NCBI GenBank assembly: GCA_034927285.1
Contig: JAYFQF010000047.1
Location: 1-61,989 of the forward strand
Length of the DNA: 61,989 nucleotides
From: JAYFQF01 sp034927285
GTDB taxonomy: Bacteria > Bacillota > Peptococcia > DRI-13 > UBA5745
Direction: 5' to 3'
Within the stretch, counting starts at the first letter, position 1. Each line of letters opens with the position of its first letter. The notes under the pieces were generated by a model. It did no database searches. It was not told the DNA's origin and saw only the letters and a list, made by a program, of their open reading frames with translations. Both the position numbers and the translations under genes were made by a program. This document shows positions 42,622 through 50,770 of this stretch, piece after piece.

Positions 42622-43124
42622 AAAATACCTTCTTTCTCAAGATGGGCTTTTTGAGATTCTTCCGCGGCCTGACGGTTTTCCGCGGCCTGGAGCAAAGAAT
42701 TCAGGAAATGGTTCAGTTCGGTGAGGACCTCCAGAAAACTGTTCAGCTGCTCCCGGGTGTATTCCTTAAATACGCTGCAAAAACAGGCCTCCATCTCTTT
42801 TTCAATGGATTCCAGGAGAGCCGTGCCTTTTTCCGCCAAAGAGATTTCCACGATCCGTTCGTCGCAGGCGCGCCTCCTTTTTTTTACCAGCTCCTGGGCC
42901 GCCATCTTTTTGATCAGCGGGGAGAGGTTGCCGCAAGCCATGGAAGCGGCCCGGGACAGCTCCCCGATCGTCATCGGATTTTCATTGCGGAGGATAAACA
43001 GGAGTCCTGCCTGGAGAGGAGTAATTTTTTCGGCAGTGAGAAAAGGCAGGAAAATCTTCACCATGTTTTGGTTGATCTCCGCTAATTGTTCCGCCAGGGC
43101 GTGGCGGTAATCACAAACAATCAT
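42618..43124 (-). CDS. MarR-family transcriptional regulator
   Basis: Start placed at ATG 43124, which has GGAGG six bases upstream; the open frame extends nine codons further. The 168-residue protein has the MarR winged helix (TPLQAGLLFILRNENPMTIGELSRAA, then NLSPLIKKMAAQELVKKRRRACDERIVEISL). Its last bases overlap the ftsH start (ATGA), so the two are translated together. A perfect palindrome just upstream is a candidate operator, suggesting self-regulation of the operon. Confidence 0.92.
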   Translation of the reverse strand: MIVCDYRHALAEQLAEINQNMVKIFLPFLTAEKITPLQAGLLFILRNENPMTIGELSRAASMACGNLSPLIKKMAAQELVKKRRRACDERIVEISLAEKGTALLESIEKEMEACFCSVFKEYTREQLNSFLEVLTELNHFLNSLLQAAENRQAAEESQKAHLEKEGIL

Positions 43125-43139
43125 TTCTTCCTCCAAAAA

Positions 43140-43154
43140 TTTATGAATCATAAA
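43140..43154. promoter_or_regulatory. Candidate MarR operator palindrome
   Basis: TTTATGAATCATAAA is a perfect 7-1-7 palindrome lying between the marR promoter and its ribosome binding site, a typical operator position for a self-repressing MarR protein. Confidence 0.5.
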
Positions 43155-43171
43155 TATATTTGATTGTATAA

Positions 43172-43201
43172 ATAATATGTCAAATCAATATTTTTTGTCA
43201 A
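43172..43201 (-). promoter_or_regulatory. Promoter of marR-ftsH
   Basis: On the minus strand a consensus TTGACA (43201-43196), an 18-base spacer and TATTAT (43177-43172). Confidence 0.7.
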
Positions 43202-43293
43202 GAAAACTCTGGGTGAACTCCGGCTTGATTGTTAGGGAAAAAAAGCATAAACTATACCTACTTACAGATGAAGCCTTAAAAGGAGTTGTAAAG

Positions 43294-44130
43294 ATGGCGG
43301 AAATAGAAAATTGTACTCATGATTGCGGCAGCTGCGGCGAGGAATGCGGCTCCCGCCAGGCGGCGCCGGAAAGCTTCCGGGAGAAGCTCCATGAAATGAG
43401 CAGCGTAAAGAAAGTGATCGGTATCGTCAGCGGAAAAGGAGGGGTGGGCAAATCCCTGGTCACCGCCCTGGCAGCGGTGGCCGTAAACCGGGCCGGCTAC
43501 CGGACGGCTATTCTGGACGCCGACGTCACCGGCCCGTCCATCCCCCGGGCCTTTGGCATCACCGGGAAAGCCGAGGGCACGGAATACGGCATGCTGCCGG
43601 CAAAGTCCAGGACAGGGATTGACATTATGTCCGTAAACCTGCTTTTGGAAAACGAAACCGACCCGGTGATCTGGCGGGGGCCTGTTATCGCCGGAGTAGT
43701 AAAGCAGTTTTGGAGCGAAGTCATTTGGCTTAATGAAGACGTTATGTTTGTGGACATGCCTCCCGGTACCGGCGACGTGCCTCTTACGGTATTTCAGTCG
43801 ATCCCGCTGGACGGCGTGATCGTCGTCACCTCGCCCCAGGATCTGGTGGCCATGATCGTAAATAAGGCTGTGGCTATGGCGAAAATGATGAATATCCCGG
43901 TTCTGGGCGTGGTGGAGAATATGAGCTTTGTGAAGTGTCCCGACTGCGGCAAGGAAATCCAGATCTTTGGCGAAAGCCATATCCACCAGATCGCCGCCAG
44001 ACACGGTCTGGAGGTACTGGCCCGGATCCCCGTTGACAGGCGGATTGCCGAGGCCTGCGATCAGGGCCAGGTGGAAGACCTGAAGGTCCCTGACCTGGAA
44101 AAGCTGACGGAAAGGATCCTTAAGGCATAG
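43294..44130 (+). CDS. Mrp/NBP35-type Fe-S cluster carrier ATPase
   Basis: Start placed at ATG 43294 behind AAAAGGAG; the frame extends upstream into the divergent promoter. The 278-residue P-loop ATPase has an N-terminal cysteine-rich tail (NCTHDCGSCGEECGS), deviant Walker A IVSGKGGVGKSLVTALAA, MFVDMPPGTGDVPLT, and the CPDC bridging motif (VKCPDCGKEIQIFGE). It carries [4Fe-4S] clusters to apoproteins in the cytoplasm. It is divergent from marR-ftsH and not related to the Mrp antiporter despite the name. Confidence 0.92.
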   Translation: MAEIENCTHDCGSCGEECGSRQAAPESFREKLHEMSSVKKVIGIVSGKGGVGKSLVTALAAVAVNRAGYRTAILDADVTGPSIPRAFGITGKAEGTEYGMLPAKSRTGIDIMSVNLLLENETDPVIWRGPVIAGVVKQFWSEVIWLNEDVMFVDMPPGTGDVPLTVFQSIPLDGVIVVTSPQDLVAMIVNKAVAMAKMMNIPVLGVVENMSFVKCPDCGKEIQIFGESHIHQIAARHGLEVLARIPVDRRIAEACDQGQVEDLKVPDLEKLTERILKA

Positions 44131-44160
44131 CGGGCAGTCTGACCAGAATCGAAAAGCGAT

Positions 44161-45078
44161 TTACCGGGAAAAGGTCTGCCCTTTTTTTATAAACTCCGGA
44201 ACCTGCGCCAGAATAACAGCAAGGAACACCAGTCCGCATCCGATCAGTTCGCCGCCGCTCAGGCGTTCGTCTAATATTATCCAGCCTGCAAGAGCGGCAA
44301 AGACGGATTCAAGGCTCATTACAATGGATGCAACCGCAGGCTCGGTATATTTCTGGCCTGCTATCTGCAGGGTATACCCCACACCGCTGGATAGAATACC
44401 GGTATAGAGGATGGGCAGCCAAGCGGCAAGCAGGACACCCATGGCCGGCTTTTCAACGATAAGCATAGCGATCAGTGAGAGCATTCCGCATACCAGGAAC
44501 TGGATGAAGGAAATTTTGACGCTGTCAAGCTTTGAGAAATGGTCGATAATCAAAATGTACGCCGTAAAGAAAACCGCCGAGACAAGGACTAAAATATCCC
44601 CAAGATAAATAACGGAGAAACCACCGGAGAGACAAAGCATATACATTCCGGCAATGCAGCCCGCCGCCGAAAATAATACGATTGGGTGCAGCTTTTTCCC
44701 GGAGATTCGGGCACACAAAGCCACCATGACCACATAGCTTGCGGTGAGAAAGCCGGCTCTGCCGGAGGATGCTGCCCCGTCGGGGTAAGCTGAGATACCG
44801 AATTGCTGGAAGTTGACGGCAGAAAACAAAGCGACGCCACAGAGCAGGCCGCCAATAATCACTTCCCTGGAATCTGTCTTTTCCGGCTTCTCCGGAAGAG
44901 TCTTTTTGAAAGCCTTTCTCACTTCGATCAGCACAAACAAAAACAGTGCGGCGACCAATGAGCGCGCCGCATTAAAGGTAAATGGGCCGATATTATTTGC
45001 CGCCAAGGACTGGGCCACAAAAGCCATACCCCAGATAAGCGCAGCTAAAAGCAGCATTAATGTCCCCTTGGTTTTCAT
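44161..45078 (-). CDS. EamA-family (DMT) transporter
   Basis: The 305-residue protein has ten hydrophobic helices in two EamA repeats (LLLAALIWGMAFVAQSLAAN at the start; SVIYLGDILVLVSAVFFTAY mid-protein; VASIVMSLESVFAALAGWII near the end). Family members export amino acids or other metabolites; the substrate is unknown. AAAGGAGGA precedes the ATG. A terminator hairpin 25 bases before the start means transcripts must read through it, suggesting attenuation control. Confidence 0.9.
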   Translation of the reverse strand: MKTKGTLMLLLAALIWGMAFVAQSLAANNIGPFTFNAARSLVAALFLFVLIEVRKAFKKTLPEKPEKTDSREVIIGGLLCGVALFSAVNFQQFGISAYPDGAASSGRAGFLTASYVVMVALCARISGKKLHPIVLFSAAGCIAGMYMLCLSGGFSVIYLGDILVLVSAVFFTAYILIIDHFSKLDSVKISFIQFLVCGMLSLIAMLIVEKPAMGVLLAAWLPILYTGILSSGVGYTLQIAGQKYTEPAVASIVMSLESVFAALAGWIILDERLSGGELIGCGLVFLAVILAQVPEFIKKGQTFSR

Positions 45079-45102
45079 AACGGAATTCCTCCTTTTTCAT
45101 CA

Positions 45103-45140
45103 CAAAAAAATGCCGTATGCGAGATTAGCCTCGCATACGG
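45103..45140 (-). terminator. Terminator hairpin in the leader of the EamA gene
   Basis: CCGTATGCGAG and CTCGCATACGG (45113-45123, 45130-45140) form a perfect 11-bp stem; on the minus strand CATTTTTTT follows. Its 3' end is only about 25 bases from the EamA start codon. A possible extended -10 (TGTTATAGT) lies upstream near 45180. No known riboswitch class was recognised in the roughly 40 bases before the hairpin. Confidence 0.75.
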
Positions 45141-45249
45141 TAGGTGCTCACCCGATAAATTTCTTTATACCAAGAACTATAACATTTTTTTAAGAATTTG
45201 CACAGCGTGCAAAACCTCATCGCAGCCTTGATTTTCGTTATTCCTGTTT

Positions 45250-45299
45250 GGGCTGTCCCGGGCTGGTTTAAATCCAGTACGGGACAGCCCTTTTTCTTT
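45250..45299 (+). terminator. Orphan + strand terminator
   Basis: GGGCTGTCCCG (45250-45260) pairs with CGGGACAGCCC (45280-45290), followed by TTTTTCTTTT. Genes on both sides are on the minus strand, so it serves no visible gene. Confidence 0.75.
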
Positions 45300-45373
45300 T
45301 CCGGCCCGGCAAAAAGCATGACTCACCCTGGACGGCCGCGGCCGAATCCGGGAGCGTCCGGCACAGCCCGGGC

Positions 45374-46075
45374 TTACCAGCTCCGGGTATTGCCGGGGCA
45401 CTCCTGCACGGATCCCTCCTGAGCGCCGAATTTCTTCTTCAACGGTTCTACGGCATCCGTAAAATGCGACGACAAAAGGCGCCGGGCCGCAGCGTAGTCT
45501 CCGCCGCGATAAGCGCTGAAAATCTGCTGATGCTGCGCAAAGGCCGTTTCCCGGCTTGAATTGGAGTTTTTATGGTAAATCAGGATCAGCATGTCCCACA
45601 GCGCGCTGTGCTCATCATATACTTTAATCAATCTGGCGTTGTCGCTGAATTCAAAGAAAGTATGGTGGAACTGCTTATCATATTCGAGATATTTGGGGTG
45701 GTCCAGATAATCCTGCTGCTTTGCGATAATTTGCGACAGCTGACGCGTCACTTTATCCTGATTTCCCTTTGTCACCGTCAGGGCCACCGCGTCCTGGTTC
45801 AGCAGAGCCACGATCTCATTAACCTCCAGGGCCATTTTCAGATCAAAGGAAATTATGCGGGCGCCGCCGTTGGAGATATCCTCCAGCAGGCCGTCCAGAT
45901 ACAGGCGGTTAATGGCGTCCCGTACCGGCGTGGAGCTCACCCCGAACCTTTTTTGCAGTTCACGGTTGATCAGCTTTTGGCCGAATCCGATTTTTTGCGT
46001 CAGGATATCGGCCTTGACCGCTTCATAGATTTGTTCGCTGAGATTTTTTTTAATGATCACGTCCAACAGCTCCAT
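45374..46075 (-). CDS. GntR/FCD-family transcriptional regulator
   Basis: Start placed at ATG 46075 (MELLDVIIKKNLSEQIYEAVK), although no clear Shine-Dalgarno sequence precedes it; the frame runs 25 codons further upstream into hydrophobic residues unlike the family. Residues 10-75 form the GntR winged helix (ADILTQKIGFGQKLINRELQ, SSTPVRDAINRLYLDGLLE) and the rest an all-helical FCD effector domain that usually senses organic acids. It is divergent from the symporter, flavoprotein and ferredoxin genes, which are its likely targets. Confidence 0.88.
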   Translation of the reverse strand: MELLDVIIKKNLSEQIYEAVKADILTQKIGFGQKLINRELQKRFGVSSTPVRDAINRLYLDGLLEDISNGGARIISFDLKMALEVNEIVALLNQDAVALTVTKGNQDKVTRQLSQIIAKQQDYLDHPKYLEYDKQFHHTFFEFSDNARLIKVYDEHSALWDMLILIYHKNSNSSRETAFAQHQQIFSAYRGGDYAAARRLLSSHFTDAVEPLKKKFGAQEGSVQECPGNTRSW

Positions 46076-46112
46076 ATACAAATGATGAATGATTATTGTT
46101 ATTATGATAGCA

Positions 46113-46131
46113 TGTATGCATAAAACATACA
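46113..46131. promoter_or_regulatory. Candidate GntR binding site near its own gene
   Basis: TGTATG and CATACA flank seven bases, and the left half includes ATGCAT, a hexamer repeated twice near the opposite promoter at 46273-46285. Confidence 0.35.
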
Positions 46132-46232
46132 ATAATCTTAGTTTTGCCATAGTATATCCGATAAATGCAAGGCGGCGGCAAAACTAAAAAGTTTACAAAT
46201 AATCATTCTTTTATTTATTTTAGGAAAAGATA

Positions 46233-46262
46233 TTGACAAAAGTAGGAATAATATGATATTTA
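46233..46262 (+). promoter_or_regulatory. Promoter of the symporter-flavoprotein-ferredoxin cassette
   Basis: A consensus TTGACA (46233-46238) is followed after 18 bases by TATTTA (46257-46262). The start would lie near 46270, directly before the candidate operator. Confidence 0.55.
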
Positions 46263-46272
46263 TATGGTGTAA

Positions 46273-46288
46273 ATGCATGATGCATCAT
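46273..46288. promoter_or_regulatory. Candidate GntR operator at the cassette promoter
   Basis: ATGATGCATCAT (46277-46288) is a perfect palindrome and two ATGCAT hexamers occur at 46273 and 46280. The position just past the predicted transcription start suits repression. Confidence 0.45.
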
Positions 46289-46482
46289 ACATCAAAAAAG
46301 GGGGGTGCTCGTTATGGCCTGGTGACGGTTCCTAATTGTGCTGGAAAATGTGTTGTCGTGATCTTTGTGAATATTGCAGTCTTCGTAAAGGATTACAAAA
46401 AGAATCGTTTGGTACATATTGGGGTTAATTCCCTGTGCTGCAAAGGTCCAACGTAAAACAATAATATAGAGGAGAGTGAACT

Positions 46483-47964
46483 ATGCAAAGCAATACTGTC
46501 ATTTTGCTGGTATGCGCGATTTATTTTGTTGTAGTCATTGGAACCGGAATATATGCATCCAGCCGTTCGAAAAAGGCATCGGACTTTCTGGTGGCGGGCA
46601 GGCAGTTGGGATGGGTCAGAACGGGGATCACACTGTCCGCGGTGCAGATCGGAGTCGGCGTTGTCCTCAGCGGGGCGACAAACGGCTATAACTAGGGAAT
46701 TTGGCCCGGTATATATTACACGCTGGGTTGTGGCGGCGGCCTGGTAATCGCTGGCCTTGTCACAAGCCGGAAGTTGCGTGCCCAGGAAGGGTTTGTGCCG
46801 ATGGATTTCTTTTCCCAGCGATTTGGGGACAGCCGGGGCATACGCTTTTGGTCCTTCCTCAGCAATATGCCCAGTTTACTGGGGATCTTCATCGCCCAGA
46901 TCCTCGCTTGCGGCGGAGTGCTGGCGGGGTTTGGGATCCCTTTTCACTGGGGAGTAGTCATCACCGCCGCCATCGTATTGCTGTACTGCACTATCGGGGG
47001 CATGTGGGGCGTGGTCCTTACCGACACCATCCATGTCAGTGTGATCATGATGGGAATCCCCCTGTTCTTTTTCATTATGATTTCCAAATTTATTGGAGCC
47101 GGAGGCTCTCTGGCGGAAATTTACGCTACGCCCTTCATCCCGGCGGGGATGCTGTCCCGCTTTATTTATCTTGTACTGCCTTTCTTTTTATCCATCTCGG
47201 TGTCCTATGATGCCTATGCGCGCATCCAGTCCGCTAAGGACGCTAAAAGCGCCTCAAAGGGCTGCTGCCTGGGCGGAGCCATTGTCATTCTGATCGGGAC
47301 GATGTGCTCTTCCATCGGCGCGATGTCGGCAAAATTGTTCCCCGGCGTAACCGACGGCATCTTTACCATCGCCGCCACCAATACGCTTTCTCCTGTTATT
47401 GCGGGGCTTGTCATCGCGGCGATTCTGGCTGCCGCTATGTCCAGCGCCAACGGTGTGATATTATCCATGGGTTCCTGCGTCGCCCGGGACTTTTACAATA
47501 AGTTCCTGCATCCTGAAGTCGGGAACTTAGACGAGCTGCCCAAAGCCAAGAGGATATCCCAGCTCACCGTGCTGATCGGCAGTATTGCCGGAATACTGTT
47601 CAGTTTCTATATGACCGATATCCTCGATGCCATGATCATCTTCAACTATCCTTATATGGGCAGCCTGCTGGTTCCTCTGCTGGGCGGCCTGATGTGGAGC
47701 GGCGCCACCCGAAAGGGAGCCTTTACAGCCGCCGCTGCCGGAGGCGTCATCGGCGTGGGGGCCTTTTTCCTTGGCATCCCCAGCCCGATTCAGGGACTTG
47801 TTAACGTAGACCTGGCGCTGCTGTTTGCCTACCTTGTATCGTTCATTGTGCTTGTGGCCGTCAGCCTGACGGATAAGGAAGGGCAGAAGGCCAATCGCCT
47901 TCGCCTGGAGCAAGGGGACCGGAGCGCCCGGCAAAGCCTGGGGGCGCAGCCGCAAGACAGATGA
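46483..47964 (+). pseudogene. Sodium:solute symporter interrupted by one in-frame amber codon
   Basis: ATG 46483 with GAGGAGAG opens a 493-codon frame of normal length for the SSS family, interrupted only by TAG at 46693-46695 (codon 71). Before it is VVVIGTGIYASSRSKKASDFLVAGRQ, a standard SSS first helix; after it the frame continues without loss (GIWPGIYYTLGCGGG and on through about twelve helices to 47964). A single substitution explains the stop. If not read through, downstream translation could only restart internally, for example at ATG 46801. Options are a fresh nonsense mutation, suppressed amber, or sequencing error. Likely Na+-driven uptake of an organic acid for the adjacent flavoprotein. 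Confidence 0.8.
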
Positions 47965-48058
47965 TCGCTATGGCAGCCCCCTGAGGAGACAGGGAGCAAA
48001 GCGGGAAAGAGGAATCCAGAAGGAGTAATGAAAAAATTGTAAGCACAAGGAGGAAGTC

Positions 48059-49999
48059 ATGAATCAATACGCATGGCCCTATAAAAACGAATTTGGCGCC
48101 GTAGAGATAATAGAATCTGAGGTGCTTGTGCTGGGGGGCGGGATGGCCGGCTGTTATGCGGCGATTTCGGCAGCCCGCAAGGGGAAAAAAGTCACGTTGG
48201 TGGAAAAGGGAGCCATTGTCCGCAGCGGGTCTGCCGGCAGCGGTTTTGACCACTGGGAAGTAGCGTGCACCAATCCCTGCTCCCGGGTTACCCCCAAGGA
48301 GATCGCCCAGGCCTTTATCCTGGAGCAGGATTATTACAGTAACGGAATCGGCCACTACATCGAATGCCGGGAGGGATATGACCGGCTGCTGGATATGGAA
48401 TCCTTCGGCGGAAAGATCCGGGATACCGCGGGAGAGTTTAAGGGAGCGGAATTCCGTGACGATAAAACGGGACTCCTGTTTGCCTATGATTATAAAAATA
48501 AATTCTTTATGCGGGTGTGGGGCACCACTTTTAAGCCGGCGCTGTACCGGGAACTGAAGCGCCTGAAGGTCCGGCTGGTTGAGCGTACCGAGGCCACCTC
48601 ATTGCTGACGGCGGCGGTGGAGGGGAAAAAACGCGGCATCGGCGCGGTAGGCATGGATGTACGCACGGGAAAACTATATGTATTCAAAGCCAAGTCTACC
48701 ATTATGGCCATGTCCAGGCCGGCCCGCGTCTGGTTGTTTAACCCTGATCTTGTGGGACTTTGTGAATTCCGTCCGCCTCAAAGCATCGGCAGCGGGCATG
48801 CCATGGGATACCGTGCCGGCTTGGAATTCACGATGATGGAAAAATCCGTACGCGGCGAATTTTCAGCGGCAGGCCGCAGCTTCCCGCCGTATGGCGCCGG
48901 AAATAACCATAATACCTGGTATGCGGCCACAATGGTGGATGCCCGCGGCGTTGAAATACCTTATGTGGATAGGGACGGAAATGTGCTTAAGACGGTTTCG
49001 GAACGCTATCAGCCGGCTCCCGGCCAGAAGTTCTTCCTGAAGGGAGGCGTCATTGACGAAGCAAAGTATGACTGGCGCGGCCCGGAGACAATGCCCTTTG
49101 ACGAACTGATGAAGAAAGGATATCAGCTTCCTTTTTACGCGGACCTGAGCAGAATGCCGGAAATGGAGCGAAAAGTGATCTGGGGCCTGATGGTGGGAGA
49201 AGAAGGGAAGACAAAGATACCGATTCTTCAAAACTATACCGAGCGCGGGTTTGACCCGGAGAAGCATGCGCTGCAGAGCTATGGTACCGGTTGGCAATCC
49301 GCCAGTTTCCTGGATCAGGAGCGTCAGCTGTTTGGCGCACCCGGAGGACTGTTCCATGACTGGAACCTGAAAACTAATATCGACGGGATTTACGCCGCCG
49401 GCGACCAGCTCTATGCCTCAGACTGCTGCGGTTTTGCCGCCGCCACCGGCTACTATGCCGGAAGAAAGGCCAGCGACTACGCGGATGAGGTGAATCTCAT
49501 CGAGCCGGAGACTGAGGAGATCCGGCAGGAAAGCGGCCGCTTGTATGCTCCGATGTACAATCGTCAGGGGATGAGCTGGAAGGAACTGAATATGGCGATC
49601 TCCAAAGCAATGCAGAATTATTGCGGCGGTATTAAATGTGACGATCTGCTCCGGGAAGGACTGGATCTGCTTGACAGCTACGAAAAGGAAGCGGTACCTC
49701 AACTGAGCTGTCAAAATCCTCACGAACTGATGCGTACCCATGAAGTGCTGGACATCCTGGAGGTGTCCAAGCTGATCTTAAATGCGTGTCTTTTACGAAA
49801 GTCCAGCTCAAAGCCTCTCTGTTTCCAGCGCAGTGACTTTCCGGAGACAGACCCGGAGAGAGACAAGCACTTCATCACCATCCGAAAAGAAGGCGGTGAA
49901 ATTATCCGGGGCGATGTCCCGCATGATTTCTACGGAGATATCGAAGAGGGATATCTGGAGCACAACCAGGATTATGTCGAGCAGATGAAAAGAGGGTGA
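48059..49999 (+). CDS. FAD-dependent oxidoreductase, AprA/FrdA-like flavoprotein
   Basis: The 646-residue protein has an N-terminal FAD-binding Rossmann motif (EVLVLGGGMAGCYAAISAARKG, about 22-43), a GSAGSGFDHW segment, the second FAD contact GIYAAGDQLY (about 443) and a C-terminal helical domain, as in the succinate dehydrogenase/fumarate reductase and adenylylsulfate reductase alpha families. It would reduce or oxidise an organic or oxyanion substrate using electrons from the ferredoxin encoded four bases downstream. AAGGAGG precedes the ATG. Substrate is not identifiable. Confidence 0.85.
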   Translation: MNQYAWPYKNEFGAVEIIESEVLVLGGGMAGCYAAISAARKGKKVTLVEKGAIVRSGSAGSGFDHWEVACTNPCSRVTPKEIAQAFILEQDYYSNGIGHYIECREGYDRLLDMESFGGKIRDTAGEFKGAEFRDDKTGLLFAYDYKNKFFMRVWGTTFKPALYRELKRLKVRLVERTEATSLLTAAVEGKKRGIGAVGMDVRTGKLYVFKAKSTIMAMSRPARVWLFNPDLVGLCEFRPPQSIGSGHAMGYRAGLEFTMMEKSVRGEFSAAGRSFPPYGAGNNHNTWYAATMVDARGVEIPYVDRDGNVLKTVSERYQPAPGQKFFLKGGVIDEAKYDWRGPETMPFDELMKKGYQLPFYADLSRMPEMERKVIWGLMVGEEGKTKIPILQNYTERGFDPEKHALQSYGTGWQSASFLDQERQLFGAPGGLFHDWNLKTNIDGIYAAGDQLYASDCCGFAAATGYYAGRKASDYADEVNLIEPETEEIRQESGRLYAPMYNRQGMSWKELNMAISKAMQNYCGGIKCDDLLREGLDLLDSYEKEAVPQLSCQNPHELMRTHEVLDILEVSKLILNACLLRKSSSKPLCFQRSDFPETDPERDKHFITIRKEGGEIIRGDVPHDFYGDIEEGYLEHNQDYVEQMKRG

Positions 50000-50003
50000 T
50001 TAT

Positions 50004-50294
50004 ATGCGTGAAATGAATACATTGACTGCATCCGTTGTGCCATGCAGCGCTCAACCCCTTGTGTTCGATGAAAGCCGCTGCATTGGCTGCAATCGCTGCG
50101 CGGAGGTTTGTCAGGTGGATATTCTGCTGCCAAACCCTGAAAAAGGCAAACCGCCGGTGGTAATGTATCCCGGCGAATGCTATTATTGCGGCAGCTGCGT
50201 AATGGAGTGTCCCCGGCAGGGCGCCGTCAGGCTCCAGCATCCGCTGATGAACCGCGTAAAGCTCGTGGAGGCAAAGTCCGGGCCCCGAAAATAA
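50004..50294 (+). CDS. Two-[4Fe-4S] ferredoxin, AprB-like electron carrier
   Basis: The 96-residue protein has motifs CIGCNRCAEVCQVD and CYYCGSCVMECPRQGA, each ligating a [4Fe-4S] cluster. It follows the flavoprotein gene by four bases and is its probable partner subunit, as AprB is to AprA. It is shorter than true AprB, lacking the long tail. Confidence 0.9.
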   Translation: MREMNTLTASVVPCSAQPLVFDESRCIGCNRCAEVCQVDILLPNPEKGKPPVVMYPGECYYCGSCVMECPRQGAVRLQHPLMNRVKLVEAKSGPRK

Positions 50295-50315
50295 TATATC
50301 CAAAGAGGATACTTC

Positions 50316-50378
50316 ATGAAAGAAACAGAAAACCAGGGCTATTCCCCGAGCTGTGAGGGGGTGCCCCGGGAAAAATAA
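50316..50378 (+). CDS. 20-residue small ORF after the ferredoxin
   Basis: ATG behind AGAGGATA reads MKETENQGYSPSCEGVPREK then TAA. The ribosome binding site is good, so this may be a tiny protein, or the start of a deleted third gene of the cassette. A terminator follows. Confidence 0.3.
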   Translation: MKETENQGYSPSCEGVPREK

Positions 50379-50391
50379 GATTTATACTTTG

Positions 50392-50475
50392 ACCTGTGGG
50401 TGTTTTGGAAGAGGGGCAAATCCGTCGGCGGCCTTCCTGAAACGCCCGCAGGTTATTTTTTTCTCTTTTTGTAAA
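50392..50475 (+). terminator. Terminator of the flavoprotein cassette
   Basis: ACCTGTGGGTGTTT (50392-50405) pairs with AAACGCCCGCAGGT (50450-50463) with two G-U wobbles, then a long T-rich tract. Confidence 0.85.
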
Positions 50476-50528
50476 AAATATCCGGCAGGACAAAGAAACT
50501 TCCGGTATTTATCCAGGAAGGTATTTTA

Positions 50529-50558
50529 TTGCGGAAAGAATGCGGAAACGGTTATGAT
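50529..50558 (+). promoter_or_regulatory. Possible promoter of the antiporter operon
   Basis: TTGCGG (50529-50534), 18-base spacer, TATGAT (50553-50558). A hairpin lies between it and the first gene. Confidence 0.4.
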
Positions 50559-50610
50559 TATGGACCTGAATATGATAAAATGATAAAAGAATGTATATAT
50601 CGGCAGGCTA

Positions 50611-50658
50611 TCCGGGGCGGATAAAGGCAGGATCAAGGGGTGGCTCCGGAATTTTTTT
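50611..50658 (+). terminator. Leader hairpin with T-run before the antiporter operon
   Basis: TCCGGGGC (50611-50618) pairs with GCTCCGGA (50643-50650) with one wobble, followed by A and seven T. It may be an attenuator between the promoter above and the first gene, or an independent terminator. Confidence 0.5.
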
Positions 50659-50770
50659 ATAAAGATGCAATTTATCTGCAAATCAAAAAAGGAATTTGCC
50701 GCTTGTATGTGGAATAAAAAAAATTATGGTTTTTTTCGTTTTGTGTCGCCTTAGAGGAAGAGGTTTCGTT

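Noticed and set aside
43294..44130. Membership of the Mrp Fe-S ATPase in the Mrp antiporter system
   Set aside because: The shared name is historical; this is a soluble P-loop ATPase and lies 6.6 kb from the antiporter operon.
46253..46456. 67-codon frame upstream of the symporter
   Set aside because: It overlaps the predicted promoter and operator and has no ribosome binding site.
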